Of a DNA stretch of 64,000 nucleotides, positions 1 to 10,324 are shown piece after piece (position 1 is the stretch's first letter; the number at the start of each line of letters is the position of its first letter). Under the pieces are notes generated by a model. That model ran no database searches and was not told where the DNA came from. It saw only the letters and a program-made list of their open reading frames with translations. The stretch spans positions 620,001 through 684,000 of the forward strand of contig JAIQDT010000833.1 of NCBI GenBank assembly GCA_021521415.1. Reading direction: 5' to 3'. Both the position numbers and the translations under genes were made by a program. The stretch comes from Bidens hawaiensis (taxonomy: Eukaryota > Streptophyta > Magnoliopsida > Asterales > Asteraceae).

Positions 1-131
1 CTCATATTCACTCAACCTTTATGGATCCATAAAGTTTTCGTCAATCTCTTTTGAAACTATAAAACAAAAGCATGTTTTATTCACGATAATGTTATATATG
101 ATATTCTTTTTGTATGGCATTCATAATGAAA
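1..131. other. AT-rich flank, no gene seen
   Basis: No open frame or repeat boundary is visible. It is the left flank of the CTAG-ended element that appears to begin at 132. Confidence 0.5.
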
Positions 132-989
132 CTAGGTTAGAGCCCGTGTTCCACACAGATGAAAAATATAATAAAAATAAAAAAATTGTTATATGTAATA
201 CATAAATTATAAGTGAATTAACAATATATCATTTAGAAGTCAGAAATTTAACACAATAACTACTTAAGTGGAGTTGGTAAGCATCTTTAGTTTAAAACAT
301 AAGGTCTTGGGTTTAAGACTTGTATCACACAATAATTTATTTTTCAAAATTTTACAAAATGTTATCTTTATATGAAGATGGTTGTAAATGAAGAGAAACC
401 GGGTCATGTGTTATAACATAACTAAGCGGGTTCATGCTTCATATGGTGTTTGGAAGAAAAGATGATAAAATAGGAAACTGCTCACATGGCATCTATGTGG
501 CATCCTATGTTGTAAGGCCTCGTTCCCAATAACCCTACTTTGGTGTTGGATTTACTCATAAACACAGTTCTAAAATCAGAGTTAATTTAAACTTTCGCGG
601 AATAATTTAAAAACTTCAAACATCACATTACAAAACATTCATTCTTGTCTTAACATACAAATTGTCTTTTCATAAATAATTAATTAAAACAGTCATAACA
701 CTTCATCATGGATGTCAGTCTCTTCAGTCCATGTCCTGTGTCCCTCCTTAAGCCAGCTGCCTCAACCTATTTGCCTACGTGCATACTAAAAGTCAGCTAC
801 GCTGAGTGAGTTCTAGTTAATCAATTAACATACAATACATTCATACCCTTACTCGTACGCGTCCGAAGATACGTATTCATACCTTAGTTTTCTATTACTC
901 CTTTCATATGTATCTTATATACATGCATAAGTACTTACATACTTTCTTCCATAAAACCCTATGGTATACCATAAGCTATTCTACATTAA

Positions 990-1152
990 ATATCACAGAT
1001 ATTGTAAGGGTCTGGTCCATATCATCACATATATTATAAGGGTCTGGTCCCTAACATCACAAATATTATAAGGGTCTGGTCCCTAACATCACAGATATTA
1101 TAAGGGTCTGGTCCCTAACATCCCAGATATTATAAGGGTCTGGTCCCTACTA
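990..1152. repeat. 33-bp minisatellite in family-1 LTR
   Basis: About five tandem units share the core AGGGTCTGGTCCCTAACATC and differ by a few bases. The homologous array at about 22140-22265 has four units with CTTCTGTCTC in place of CTAACATCAC, so the array is a family trait whose copy number drifts. Confidence 0.85.
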
Positions 1153-1692
1153 CCTCGAATAACCATACATTTATCATACGTGCATTTTTTACCTGTCTCA
1201 TGTATATAATAGTAAATATATATGCATGCTCGTTCATACTATCATTATATAGTAATAACATCCAATACATAGTCATACATGTATCATACACTTATCAATT
1301 AAGTAAATGTATTAACTATCACATAGGAGTATGCACACAGCCCCGAAAACATTTCAAAGAGAAATGGGGCTAGAACTCACCTGGAGTCGATTTTTCTCGC
1401 CGTTAATGGTAATTCCCTTCTTTAGTTGAGCACGGCTAACTGTACAATACATTACGCGTGTCAATTATCTATTACCACTATTTCCTACATTTAAATTTAT
1501 GAAACCCTCAACTAACGGGGGTCCGGGGGCAGCGCCCCTGGTAGCGGGGTCTAGGGGCGGCAACCCCTAGCAGGGTCGAAGGGGCAGAGCCCCTGGCTGG
1601 GGTTGAGCTGCCAGGTCAGCTCGGAAAAATTTTATTTTCATTAACAGTCCTTTAACAAAAAAATGTATCAGAAAATGAATTTTATAAAATTT

Positions 1693-1890
1693 CGCATGGA
1701 AGAATTTTGCTTCGCATGCATGGAATTTCGCTTCGCATGGAACTTTTTCGCTTCGCATGAAGCTGTTTCGCTTCGCATGAACCTGTTTCGCTTCGCATGA
1801 CTGTGCGATGCGAAATTACCTTTTTCGCTTCGCATGGTCATGCGATGCGAAATAGCTTTTTTCGCTTCGCATGGCTTATGCGATGCGAAA
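1693..1890. repeat. TTTCGCTTCGCATG array in family-1 LTR
   Basis: About nine imperfect copies of TTTCGCTTCGCATG lie at 16-20 bp spacing and are followed by inverted relatives (CATGCGATGCGAAAT). By the inferred minus orientation they lie downstream of the TATA box, so they would be transcribed. The counterpart array is at 22848-23085. Confidence 0.85.
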
Positions 1891-2356
1891 TTCTTCTTTT
1901 TCTTCGTTTTTACCATTTAATGGCCATTTTACTTCGTGACTCTTCCTTAAGGCCCGATTTTACCCTTTTTAAGGGTTTTGAGTTGTACCAACTTTGTATA
2001 CTTGCGTTTTATAAGGCCCAAACATCACATTTTTACCATATAAAATTCTCGTGGGGTTATAACTTATCAAGTTCATGTTTTTCTTCCATCATATATCCCG
2101 ATCTATCCTTCTATCGGTTTGCATGTCGAATCCGACCTAAAACTTAACCTTTAAAACCAAAACTCACCTTTTGTTGGTCTCGGGTTCGGATCTAGACAAA
2201 TCCGTAGAGCTTGGTGGTGTTTCTTGTTGTTTTATGGTGTTTACACCCAAGATTCTTCCTTCCTTTTGCTTGGATCCGAATCCGAATTACTAGAGAGAAA
2301 GTGTGTGTTTTCTAGTGTATGTGTTGTGTAAAGAAATGGTGAAAGGATGGGGAATG

Positions 2357-2370
2357 ACCTTATATATGGA
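2357..2370 (-). promoter_or_regulatory. Putative TATA box of family-1 solo LTR
   Basis: TATATATGG (plus) reads as CCATATATAAGG on the minus strand, about 135 bp inside the inferred LTR start at 2500. The homologous copy has CTATATATATAA at about 23527-23537 in the same relative place. Confidence 0.5.
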
Positions 2371-2505
2371 GCCATGGGCCCCACCATCCCCCTCCGTTCC
2401 AATCTTATCCAAATACAAACACTCACACAACCAAACTAACGACACACCGATAATAATAAACTTTCCGTTATTTATTAATTCTCAAAATACGGATGTTACA
2501 TATGT

Positions 2506-2788
2506 GGAAGCTCTAGAATGATGCCAAGTGGAAAATCATGTTGCTTTAATATATAGTTAGATATCTTATTATCTTTTGTTAAAATTCGTTATTCTATTAA
2601 GAAATATAATTTCAATTTGTAAAATAACCATATGCAACTTTTTTGTGACTATGAAGAAATAGTGTGAGAATATAACACGTATTCGTATGAATATTCCATT
2701 AATAATGATAATATGAACTTATAAAACCATTTAATTTGATAAAATATAGGTTTCTTTTTAAATTTAATCACTTAATTTCTATAGCTTA
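2506..2788. other. AT-rich spacer between solo LTRs
   Basis: No gene is seen. It probably belongs to the older element interrupted by both solo LTRs. Confidence 0.5.
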
Positions 2789-4752
2789 TGTAACATCTCG
2801 AAAAATACCCTATTTAAGTTTCGGATTAAAAACGAAAATTTTGAAAATTAAAGGGCTGAAAATAAAAATTTTAGTTTTCTAGACCCATCGTGCTACGCGG
2901 TGGGTAGGATATGTTTAGCATCGCGCTATGCGATGATGTTTTCCAGAAAGTTACAAAAAGAGGGCGTCGCGCTGCGCGATGGTCTAGAAGGAAAGGGCTA
3001 TCGCGCTACGCGATGACCCGGTTAAGTAACCCAGTCCACGTGTCCAACCACGTGTCAACACGTGGCACAATCTTAAGTATTGCAGCGTCGCGCTACACGA
3101 TGGCCTATGGAAAGGCCCATCGCGCTACGCGATGGTGGGCAAAACTTTGCCTATAAAAGGGGGCTACAGGTTTGAAGCATTCACATCCCAAAAAAACACC
3201 TTTCTTCACATATACACAACCTTGGGAGGCGTGCCCGACCATTATAAGGTTCCGTGGTCCCGATTTCTCGTAATTCGTGCAAGAACTGGAGTTTTAACGA
3301 TCCGTAGATGTGTTAAGCGAGCTGGAAGCGAGATCCTGACGATTTAAGTTTCAATAAGTGATAAGGGAGTAGAAGTGCTGCCCGTGCAAAACTTAGGCAA
3401 TTAAAATACCCGCATGAGGTAGGTGTTCTGCTTAAGTTATTATTTTATTATTATAAAGGCTTAGACTATGGTCGAAAGTATAGCCTGAACCTTGATTACT
3501 GATAAGCATAATATACCTTTTCATAAGTAAAGGTTATAGTCAAAGTATTGTTTTCTTTGTGATTAAGAAATGTGAGAAATAAAATAATATTTCTCTATAA
3601 TTAAGAAATATATGCAAAGGTTATAGTTAAAATAAAGTTTCTTCTTGAAGAAGAAGCCCAATATAGATATTTCTTCCTGAAGAAGAAACATAGTATATGA
3701 TTAATGAATAGACAAATGGACTAAAGGTCCAAATGTTTTAAAGAAATGATTGTCAAGGTTAAGCTATATGAAACAGAATATAGGTCTGAAGCTAGATCAT
3801 TGATCTAGATATTTATACAAAGGTTGTTCTCGTACTATAGGTCCGAGATAGAAAAAATGCATAAATCAGAAAGATACACTGATCAAGAACAAAGGTGAAT
3901 ACGTCCAACCTTTTATGAATGTTTTATGACGTGAATACGTCTATGTACTGTCTTAAAGATATTTATTTACTATGGAGGGTTATCCATAGATAAAGAGTCA
4001 GAAAGATTTTATATGAGGATTGGTACAAATCCTCTATGTTTATGAAATGTTTACTCTTATAAACTATGGACTATTATCCATATGTAAAGAGTTATGAAAG
4101 TATTTGCATGAGGGTTGGTTCAAATCCTCTAAAAACGTTTTGATACAAGGTAGTACTAAACACTCAGGCTAAAATACATGTGTCTGGATCCATTCATATA
4201 TGATTTGTAGTAGGCCACTACAAACATACTGACCATGAGGCAAGTGACTGTCTCTAGGGCGAGTGAAGTCCGATTATGTGGTCTATTGGTATTTTTAGTT
4301 CCGATGAGATGGGATGAGGCCCACTGAGTTGTTTAATGCTATTGGTGTTGTGTCATAACGAAGATGAATTGTATATGATTATGTATAATGAATTATGAAA
4401 ACCTTTTTGTTGAGTCAGCGTTATTCACCAGCACATAGCTGACGTATTTTTTTCCCCACATTTCAAGGAAACAATAAAGGTTAGAACAGACAAGCAAGAC
4501 AGAATAGAAGATTGGGGATATAGTCATTAGAGGTGATCTGATGGCTCAGATATTTTATTTAAAATACTGTGAAGAATCATATTTTAAAATGACAGGTATT
4601 TGAAATATTTAAACTGGTATTGAATCCCAAGTTTTCAATATAATGACATTTTATTCGAAAAGTCTTCCGCTAAAAGAACGTAACTATGATATATTTACAA
4701 AACAGGTACCAACTATTGGTCATACGCCTAAGCCCTAGGTCGGGGTGTTACA
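2789..4752 (+). mobile_element. Solo LTR, family 2 (gypsy Tekay-like), 1964 bp
   Basis: It begins TGTAACATC and ends GGGGTGTTACA, with a perfect TSD GCTTA (2784-2788 and 4753-4757). The sequence is clearly homologous to the LTRs of the gypsy element at 17809-28657 and to the solo LTR at 42953-44920. Shared features are the hairpin array, the CTATAAAAGGGGGCTAC promoter, the CATCCCAAAAACACC leader and a distal block around CTGACCATGAGGCAAGTGAC. No internal domain is present. Confidence 0.92.
2884..3158 (+). promoter_or_regulatory. Palindrome array plus TATA box in family-2 LTR
   Basis: Six copies of the perfect or near-perfect inverted repeat ATCGCG-CTA-CGCGAT lie at about 2884-3135, ending about 20 bp before a TATA box (TATAAAA at 3152). 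The position fits a U3 enhancer-like cluster. The same arrangement recurs in the related LTRs at 18245, 27085 and 43370. Confidence 0.75.
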
Positions 4753-4812
4753 GCTTAATTGCATGGTTTTAACTTTTAAGCATCCCGTGCATCACACGGG
4801 TTCTAAAGCTAG

Positions 4813-5536
4813 TTTATATAATAAAGAAAATAAAATTTGTGCGTTTATATATGGCTTGTTAGCAGCATATTATTCATATGCTTCTACTCTCACACCAAGT
4901 TCAAATCCTAAAATGCCATGTTCATCAAACCTTCTGTATTGAATGAGACATTTTGCTATCATGAAGAGTGATCGTATGTTCACGTATCATGGACAAACAT
5001 AACGCTTTGTGGCTTTAGGCCAGCATCACACCTTATGATCCATTGGTCACAATCTTTATCTGAGAGAAAGCGTTTTATCCATTGATGGCATTTATTAGAG
5101 AAAATTTCAATCTGATGATATGCTGTGCATTCAATGACCTGACATTTATCTGTTTCAGTGAACTAAGTTAGGGCGTTGGGCCTTCCCATAACTTAAGCAT
5201 CAAGGATTTTGTAATACTAACAAGGTCGGATGAGGCCTGACATGCTTCTATTTATATCTTCTTCATTAGTGTGGACATTCTCGAGGTCTTGGCCTATGTG
5301 CCGGATATAGGTTACCTCATCACTAAATGTTCATGTTTTTCCATGATTATGTCAAGTGTTCATCGATGTTGTCCTACACCTTTTTTGCTTTTTGTTTTTC
5401 TTTTTCCTTAGTTACAACAAAATTTCCTAATTTAAAATTCTTTTGTTTTTACCTTAAATTTTTCATTGTCTTGCCTAATAGGCACAATCTATATGAGAAT
5501 TATATGATAAGCTCCCCAGCCAATATTACTAGGAAA
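4813..5536. other. Spacer, no gene seen
   Basis: AT-rich DNA with no convincing frame. The short frame at 5327-5644 has no recognisable domain and crosses the Helitron candidate boundary. Confidence 0.5.
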
Positions 5537-6178
5537 TCTACTATACTAATAAAAGAATACCTATTTTTATCACTTGTCACTCTCTTAGCCTTCTTACCTT
5601 TTTTAAACCTATTTTCAATATATAGTTTGTTATGGATTTCTTGACTACCCCCATGGGTTATTAACTTATTACCCGACCCAATAGGCCATATTTCTTTCAA
5701 TTTAAAGCACTCCCATCCCAAACACCATTGCATCCTCGTCGCTACCTATTTAGATCCGACCTTCAAATGTTTTGTCTTTTAGTTGATATTAAATTAAATT
5801 CCTTATATAATACATTAAACTAATATATATAACCTCATTGCATCTTTTGGTATCAACTGGTTATTTTCCGAACGATGACAAACATGTTAGTATGTCTAGA
5901 AATATGTTTCTCGTAATTGCATTCCTTATTTACCTTAACTTTGTAGTAGATTAAGTCAATTACTTTTTCATACATAGATAGGTCGGTGACAGCAAACTTA
6001 TCATGCTCAATCAACTTTGAAATATTTGTGTAATATTTGTTTTGTAATTCATGTAATTCTAATGTAAATTGTTTTGTATTAACAATATATGATAATTTTA
6101 TTATTGATTGGATTTTGCTTAATATTTAAAGTTTTAAATTTTAATCAATTCCTGTGTAATGCATGGGGCTCAAACTAG
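5537..6178 (+). mobile_element. Putative non-autonomous Helitron (642 bp)
   Basis: The 5' end TCTACTATACTAATAAAAG matches the usual plant Helitron start (TC, then an AT-rich stretch ending in AAAAG). The 3' end is CTAG at 6175-6178, preceded by an imperfect hairpin (CCTGTGTAATGCATGGGG). The 5' flank is A as expected, but the 3' flanking base is C instead of T. No Rep/helicase frame is present, so it would be non-autonomous. Confidence 0.45.
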
Positions 6179-6399
6179 CGATTTATGAAATGCTATTGCA
6201 AAAAAGTTTGAAATGTGAAGTCGTGTTTTTGGACCAGCACTACAAGAAAAAGAAGAACTAGCGATGAAGCCAAAATTGTCGCCGCTAAAAAGGTTGATCC
6301 GCATGACTTAAAAGAAACGTAAGATCTGACCATTGATTAAAAAGAGGATTGATGGCGGATGTTTTATTATTCTAACATAGCAAAATAAAAATAGCTTCA

Positions 6400-6600
6400 T
6401 TTCCCTCCACCAAACGCCACAGGCCGGCCGCCGTTTGGTTCCACGCTGCTGGAGGGTATCTCCGAGCCACTGTCGCTGCTTAAATCCACCGCCACGGCCC
6501 CTTTTCCGACGGCATCCGGTGTTGAGCAGCCACCGCTGCTTAGATTCGTCACCAAAGTACAAGTAAGTTCAAAATTTGGGGCTTTTAGGCTATACATGTT
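6400..6600. other. GC-rich block with short frames near CACTA 5' end
   Basis: A block rich in CCGCCAC and CCACCGC with a 66-codon minus-strand frame (6397-6597), Ser/Gly-rich, matching nothing I recognise. It may be an untranslated first exon or captured DNA. No function can be proposed. Confidence 0.25.
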
Positions 6601-6869
6601 ATTTTAGGTATAATAGACGGTAATTGCTGTAATTTTAGGTGTATTACATGTTAATTTTTTGAGTTGTATGTATATGTATGTCTACAAACGAGCCGAACCC
6701 AAACCCAACTTCACATTTCACTTTTTTGCAATCACATTTCATAAAATTGATAATTACATACAACAATGTGTGCGTGTATATCTAAAACTGAAAATTATTA
6801 ATCGCTAGTCCCCGCCCCATCGCCTAACTAGCGACTAACAATTTTTCCAACACTGATAGCAACCTACCC

Positions 6870-7510
6870 TTACCTCTAAGTAGCACGGGAACAGGTACGG
6901 GGACGTTACGGGTAAAGGAAACGGCAAAAATAAAAAATCCAAAATACGGGTACGGCAACGGTACGACAAAAAAATATAAAAAAAAATACAAATATATTAA
7001 ACAAAGTCCAAAAAATATATATATTTGTTTAAGAATTGAATACGTTAGTTAAAATCTAGGGTTATAAATGAAATACAAACCTAGAGAGACTAGATTAAAA
7101 AAAACACCTTTTATGTAAATTTTAAAAGTTTTAGAGATTAGATGCATATAACTAAAAGATAAAGGGGTTAAATGTTAAAAAAAACCTAAACTTAGTTTAA
7201 ACCTAAAAACCTAAAATAAGTTAACAGCCGTCACATTCAGCCAGTATCTTCTTCCTACTGCTCCGGCGCTGGAATCTCCGCCGGAATTTGCTACAAGTTC
7301 GCTATTTGAATGATGAGTGATGAATATTGAATGTGTAAGTTGTAACGAGAAGATAAAACCCTAAATATCATAGGAAATGTTTCGGAAACTTTGAGCACGC
7401 CGTACCCAATTTTCGGAAACGGCTGGGAAACGTTTCGGCGGCGTTTCCGTCCCCGGCGCATCCCTGGGACGGGGACTCCACATCAGTTGGCGTTTCGGTG
7501 CATCGGAGTC
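6870..7510. other. Unidentified insert-like segment in CACTA
   Basis: The segment starts with GGTACGGGGACG-type sequence (about 6880-6970) and ends in GC-rich CGTCCCCGGCGC...GGGACGGGGAC (about 7450-7480). These ends look loosely inverted, which suggests another decayed TIR element. No TSD could be defined and no coding frame is present. Confidence 0.25.
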
Positions 7511-7547
7511 CTGTTGTTAATACCCTAAATTATGTTTCAGTTGCATC

Positions 7548-8998
7548 ATGGTTGTAGATAAAAGCTGGCTTAACAATACAAACCGTAGCTCAGCTGAGTA
7601 TAATGATGGACTCGAGTCATTTATCGAGATGTGCAAAGATCATGTCGACAAAAGAGGCTTTGTTTTTTGTCCGTGTACCAAATGTCAGAATACAGAAATG
7701 CTACCCTTGGTAACAGTGAGATTTCATTTGATTGCTTGGGGTTTCTGCAAGACGTACACGGATTGGATCTATCATGGCGAAAGTTTAATTCCTAGAGTTG
7801 TAGTTGAAGACGGCTTTGCATCAGGAAACGGTATGGATGGCGTTCTCGAAGATCTTATGGAAAAGGATACCAACCTCGACGAAGGATACCAATATCTGTG
7901 ATGATCTTGGTTTAAAAAAGCGTTAGGCGAGGCGAGGCGAGGCGAGGCGAGGCGAGGCGTTTTGGTCCAAAAAACTGAAGCGCAAAGCGCTAGGCGAGAG
8001 CTTCACGTACGTGAGGCGCTCAATACAAGGAATACTAAAAATTAATTATACTTGACATATTCTACTTGTTAATCAATCATAAAGATAAAACATATTTATA
8101 AAACTAAACATGAATACTTTATACGTAGTTTAACATTATAAAAGCACTTAAAAGTTGCAAAACACTTAATGCATTCTTAAAAAACGAGTTGGTTAAATAT
8201 AAAAAAGTGTATTACATAAGCATTTGATAATAAAAGAAAGTATAAATGTATAGTAAAAAAGAATAATGAAGAAAACATACTTCTTGAGTCATAAAAAGAT
8301 GTGTAATAATTAGGAGAAGATAAGGTTGAACCGATTAAAAAGATGAGAGTAATAATTGAGGAGCAGATGTTTTACAAATGAGGCCCAACGTTAATATTTT
8401 AAAGAGTGATTTGAGTTGAAGATAGAATGATAAATATATATAATATGGCTGGTAATGTTTTACAAATGAGGCCCAACGTTAATATTTTAAACAGATGGGC
8501 CCAAGCAGTTACATTTTTAATTACATTTAGACTGCATCACATGAAGCGCCGCCTCAAACGCCTCACGCCTCACCCGTTGATGCGTCGCTGCAGGGCGCCT
8601 CATGTTTTTTCTCACCTCACGTAAAATAAGACGTTTTCCATAACGCCTCGAGCGCCACACGCCTGAGGCGTGACTTTTTAAACCAAGGTGATGATATCGA
8701 AGACCTATTAAAGGTATTCCAGTCAGAATTATATCCCAGTTGTACTAAGTTTTCTTTCCTTAACGTTTTAGCAAAGCTTATGCATATCAAGGGGAAGAAC
8801 AAATGGACTAATAGTTCATTTGATGAGCTCTTAGAGTTGCAATCTTCACATCCAGAAGGCAATAAGATCCCTGCTTCGCATTACGCAGCCAAAAAGACAT
8901 TAAAGAAGATTGCTCCTCGGCGCGGTTGGATGAAAGGGACTGGGTATAAACCTTCTTCATCTAAAGCGCCGGTTTCTTTAGAGCACCCGCATTCACAC
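7548..8998 (+). pseudogene. TNP2-like CACTA transposase fragment
   Basis: The first part (7548-7898, ATG at 7548) encodes about 117 residues resembling the transposase-associated domain that opens plant En/Spm TNP2 proteins. It starts with a D-K-S-W-L motif and has the Cys-rich stretch FCPCTKCQN, a conserved His, then W-x-Y-H-G-E. Similarity resumes at about 8696 with a D-D-I-E-D-L-L segment, an L-Y-P-S-C block and HIKGKNKWTNSSFDELLEL, as in the next TNP2 region, then fades near 8920. Two things separate the parts: the hAT MITE at 7906-8687 and a reading-frame shift near 7870-7900, next to a duplicated AAGGATACCAA. The DDE-containing main domain is missing. Identification rests on motif memory of the family. 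Confidence 0.7.
7906..8687. mobile_element. hAT-type MITE, 782 bp, 8-bp TSD
   Basis: The terminal inverted repeats are CTTGGTTTAAAAA (left) and TTTTTAAACCAAG (right). The perfect 8-bp TSD GTGATGAT (7898-7905 and 8688-8695) is typical of hAT elements. Near both ends are runs of GCGAGGC or GAGGCGTGA; the left has a (GGCGA)n run at about 7926-7958. There is no transposase. It inserted into the CACTA transposase remnant and so postdates it. Confidence 0.85.
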
Positions 8999-9044
8999 CG
9001 GTATGTAGATCAATACGTGTACGTAAAATGCCCATTTTTCCGGT

Positions 9045-9535
9045 TTTGACCCGAAACTTGCATGTAGATCGATATATGTGTGTAAAATGAACTTGTATAT
9101 ATGTAGATTGATATATGTATGTAAAATGCACTTATTGCTCGTTTGACCCGAAACTTGTATATATGTAGACCCATATGTATGTAAAAGGCCCGTTTTGACC
9201 CGAAATTTGTATATATGTATATCAATATGTATGTAAAATGCTAATTTTGACCCAAAACTTGTAGGTTGACCCGAAACTTGTATATATGTAGATCAATATA
9301 TAAAATGCCTGTTTTGACCCGGAACTTGTATATACGTAGATCAATATGTATGTACGTTTTGCCCGTTTTGACCCGAAACTTGCATGCAAATCGATATGTG
9401 TGTAAACTGAACTTGTATATATGTAGATTGATATATGTATGTAAAATGCACGTATTGCTCGTATGACCCAAAACTTGTATGTATTTTTGCTTGAAACTTG
9501 CATGTAGATTGATATGTATGTATGCATCTTTTAAC
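9045..9535. repeat. Minisatellite, about 50-bp unit
   Basis: At least eight copies of TTTTGACCCGAAACTTG are followed by variable (TATG)n-like GTAGATCAATATGTATGT stretches, spaced about 50 bp (some 97 bp). The array follows the TNP2-like fragment and precedes a splice-acceptor-like TTGTAG, so it probably lies in an intron of the CACTA transcription unit. Confidence 0.85.
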
Positions 9536-9563
9536 TTATAATATGTACTTTATTAAATTGTAG

Positions 9564-9695
9564 GAACAAATTAGGGCCTTGTTTGAAGACCCTAATTTCA
9601 TAAATCAACTCATCTTGTTCAATAATTCGCAAAAGGGGAAATGTAGTAGGGATGAAGACAAAGACGATGCCGGCAAGGACAAGGATGAAGAGTAA
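9564..9695 (+). pseudogene. Acidic terminal exon of CACTA element gene
   Basis: After an acceptor-like TTGTAG the frame runs 43 codons to TAA at 9693. It starts EQIRALFEDPNFINQL and ends in a strongly acidic/lysine tail (DEDKDDAGKDKDEE). Composition and position, in the element's 3' half after the minisatellite intron, fit the last exon of a CACTA-encoded protein. The family is not identified. Confidence 0.4.
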
Positions 9696-9904
9696 TTTAG
9701 TGTTTATGATGTTTACATTTAGGATGAACATTAGTTGTTTAGGTTTTATGTTCAGGATATTTTAACTAACACATTATGTTCTAAACTTATATGTCAATAT
9801 TTATGTAATCCTCGGATTAAAAATCAGACTACACAGGTACTGTAAATTAGAAACCGGAAATATCAAGAATACAGCAAGTCAAAAACAAAAAACATTTTGA
9901 ATAG

Positions 9905-10147
9905 TTTTAGCTGCGACATTGGTTTTAGCCGCAAAGTTTTTTTGCGATGACAAACAGAGGGTTTAGTGACAACGAAAGTCGCCGCTGAAAGTGTTGCTTT
10001 TAGTGGCGACACATGGCATCAGTAATGACAGGAGTATCATCAGTGAAGAACTAGCAGCGGCATGCCCCCGCTAAAAGCATTAGCACCGACTTTTGGGGTC
10101 TTTAGTGGCGACATTTGTCGCCGCTAAAACTCAAATTTCTTGTGGTG
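9905..10147. repeat. CACTA 3' subterminal repeat cluster
   Basis: Repeated copies of GTCGCCGCTAAAA, TTTAGTGGCGAC and close variants occur in both orientations just inside the right TIR. One lies at 6279-6291 inside the left TIR. In En/Spm such repeats bind the element's own DNA-binding protein. That role is by analogy. Confidence 0.75.
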
Positions 10148-10324
10148 CAGCTCGATGAGTCACAATTGTAATTATGTATTGCATTTGGTGCTCTAGATAT
10201 AAAGGTCAATGAAGAAACTATCGCATAGTTGCGACAGAAAATATTCATTATTAGTTTGTGAATCGCGACAGCAGAGAATAACAGCAACTTTGCATTGGAA
10301 ACATTGCAACTAATAAAACAATAA

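Larger units (their letters stand above)
511..2500 (-). mobile_element. Solo LTR, family 1 (gypsy-like), 1990 bp
   Basis: The segment begins TGTAAGG and ends GATGTTACA, with a perfect 5-bp TSD TATGT at 506-510 and 2501-2505. There is no internal domain, so it is a solo LTR left by LTR-LTR recombination. A second copy lies at 21671-23669. Minus orientation is inferred because the reverse complement begins TGTAACATCC, like other gypsy LTRs here, and has a TATA box near its start. Inside are a 33-bp minisatellite, a GC-rich hairpin cluster (about 1518-1600) and a TTTCGCTTCGCATG array. Confidence 0.9.
132..4812. mobile_element. Possible CTAG/hairpin-ended element split by two solo LTRs
   Basis: Both ends carry CTAG next to a short hairpin: CTAG at 132-135 followed by a CCCGTGT...ACACAG stem, and a perfect CCCGTG/CACGGG stem at 4784-4800 followed by CTAG at 4809-4812. 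The ends are inverted relative to each other and flanked by A on the left and T on the right, as Helitron 3' ends would be. Removing the two solo LTRs leaves about 0.7 kb of AT-rich non-coding DNA. This could be one element with inverted ends or two Helitron 3' ends facing outward; I cannot tell which. No coding capacity is visible in 136-510. Confidence 0.3.
6238..10147 (+). mobile_element. Defective CACTA (En/Spm) transposon, 3.9 kb
   Basis: The left end is CACTACAAGAAAAAG and the right end TTTCTTGTGGTG, the inverted complement with mismatches. The 3-bp TSD CAG (6235-6237 and 10148-10150) is the CACTA hallmark. Subterminal repeats built on GTCGCCGCTAAAA and TTTAGTGGCGAC occur near both ends, densely in 9905-10147. 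Inside are a TNP2-like N-terminal coding fragment, an acidic terminal exon, a minisatellite and a nested hAT-type MITE. No DDE transposase catalytic region is visible, so it cannot be autonomous. Confidence 0.88.

Noticed and set aside
262..330. Possible tRNA-derived SINE (GGAGTTGGTAAGC then GGTCTTGGGTTTAAGAC)
   Set aside because: A- and B-box matches are weak, and no tail or TSD could be found; it may be part of the CTAG-ended element.
1567..2147. Open frames on both strands in the family-1 solo LTR
   Set aside because: They are produced by the TTTCGCTTCGCATG array and recur in the second LTR copy; no domain and no conservation beyond the repeat.
9010..9527. Tyr/Ile-rich minus-strand frames
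   Set aside because: Translation of the minisatellite; period and residues match the repeat unit.
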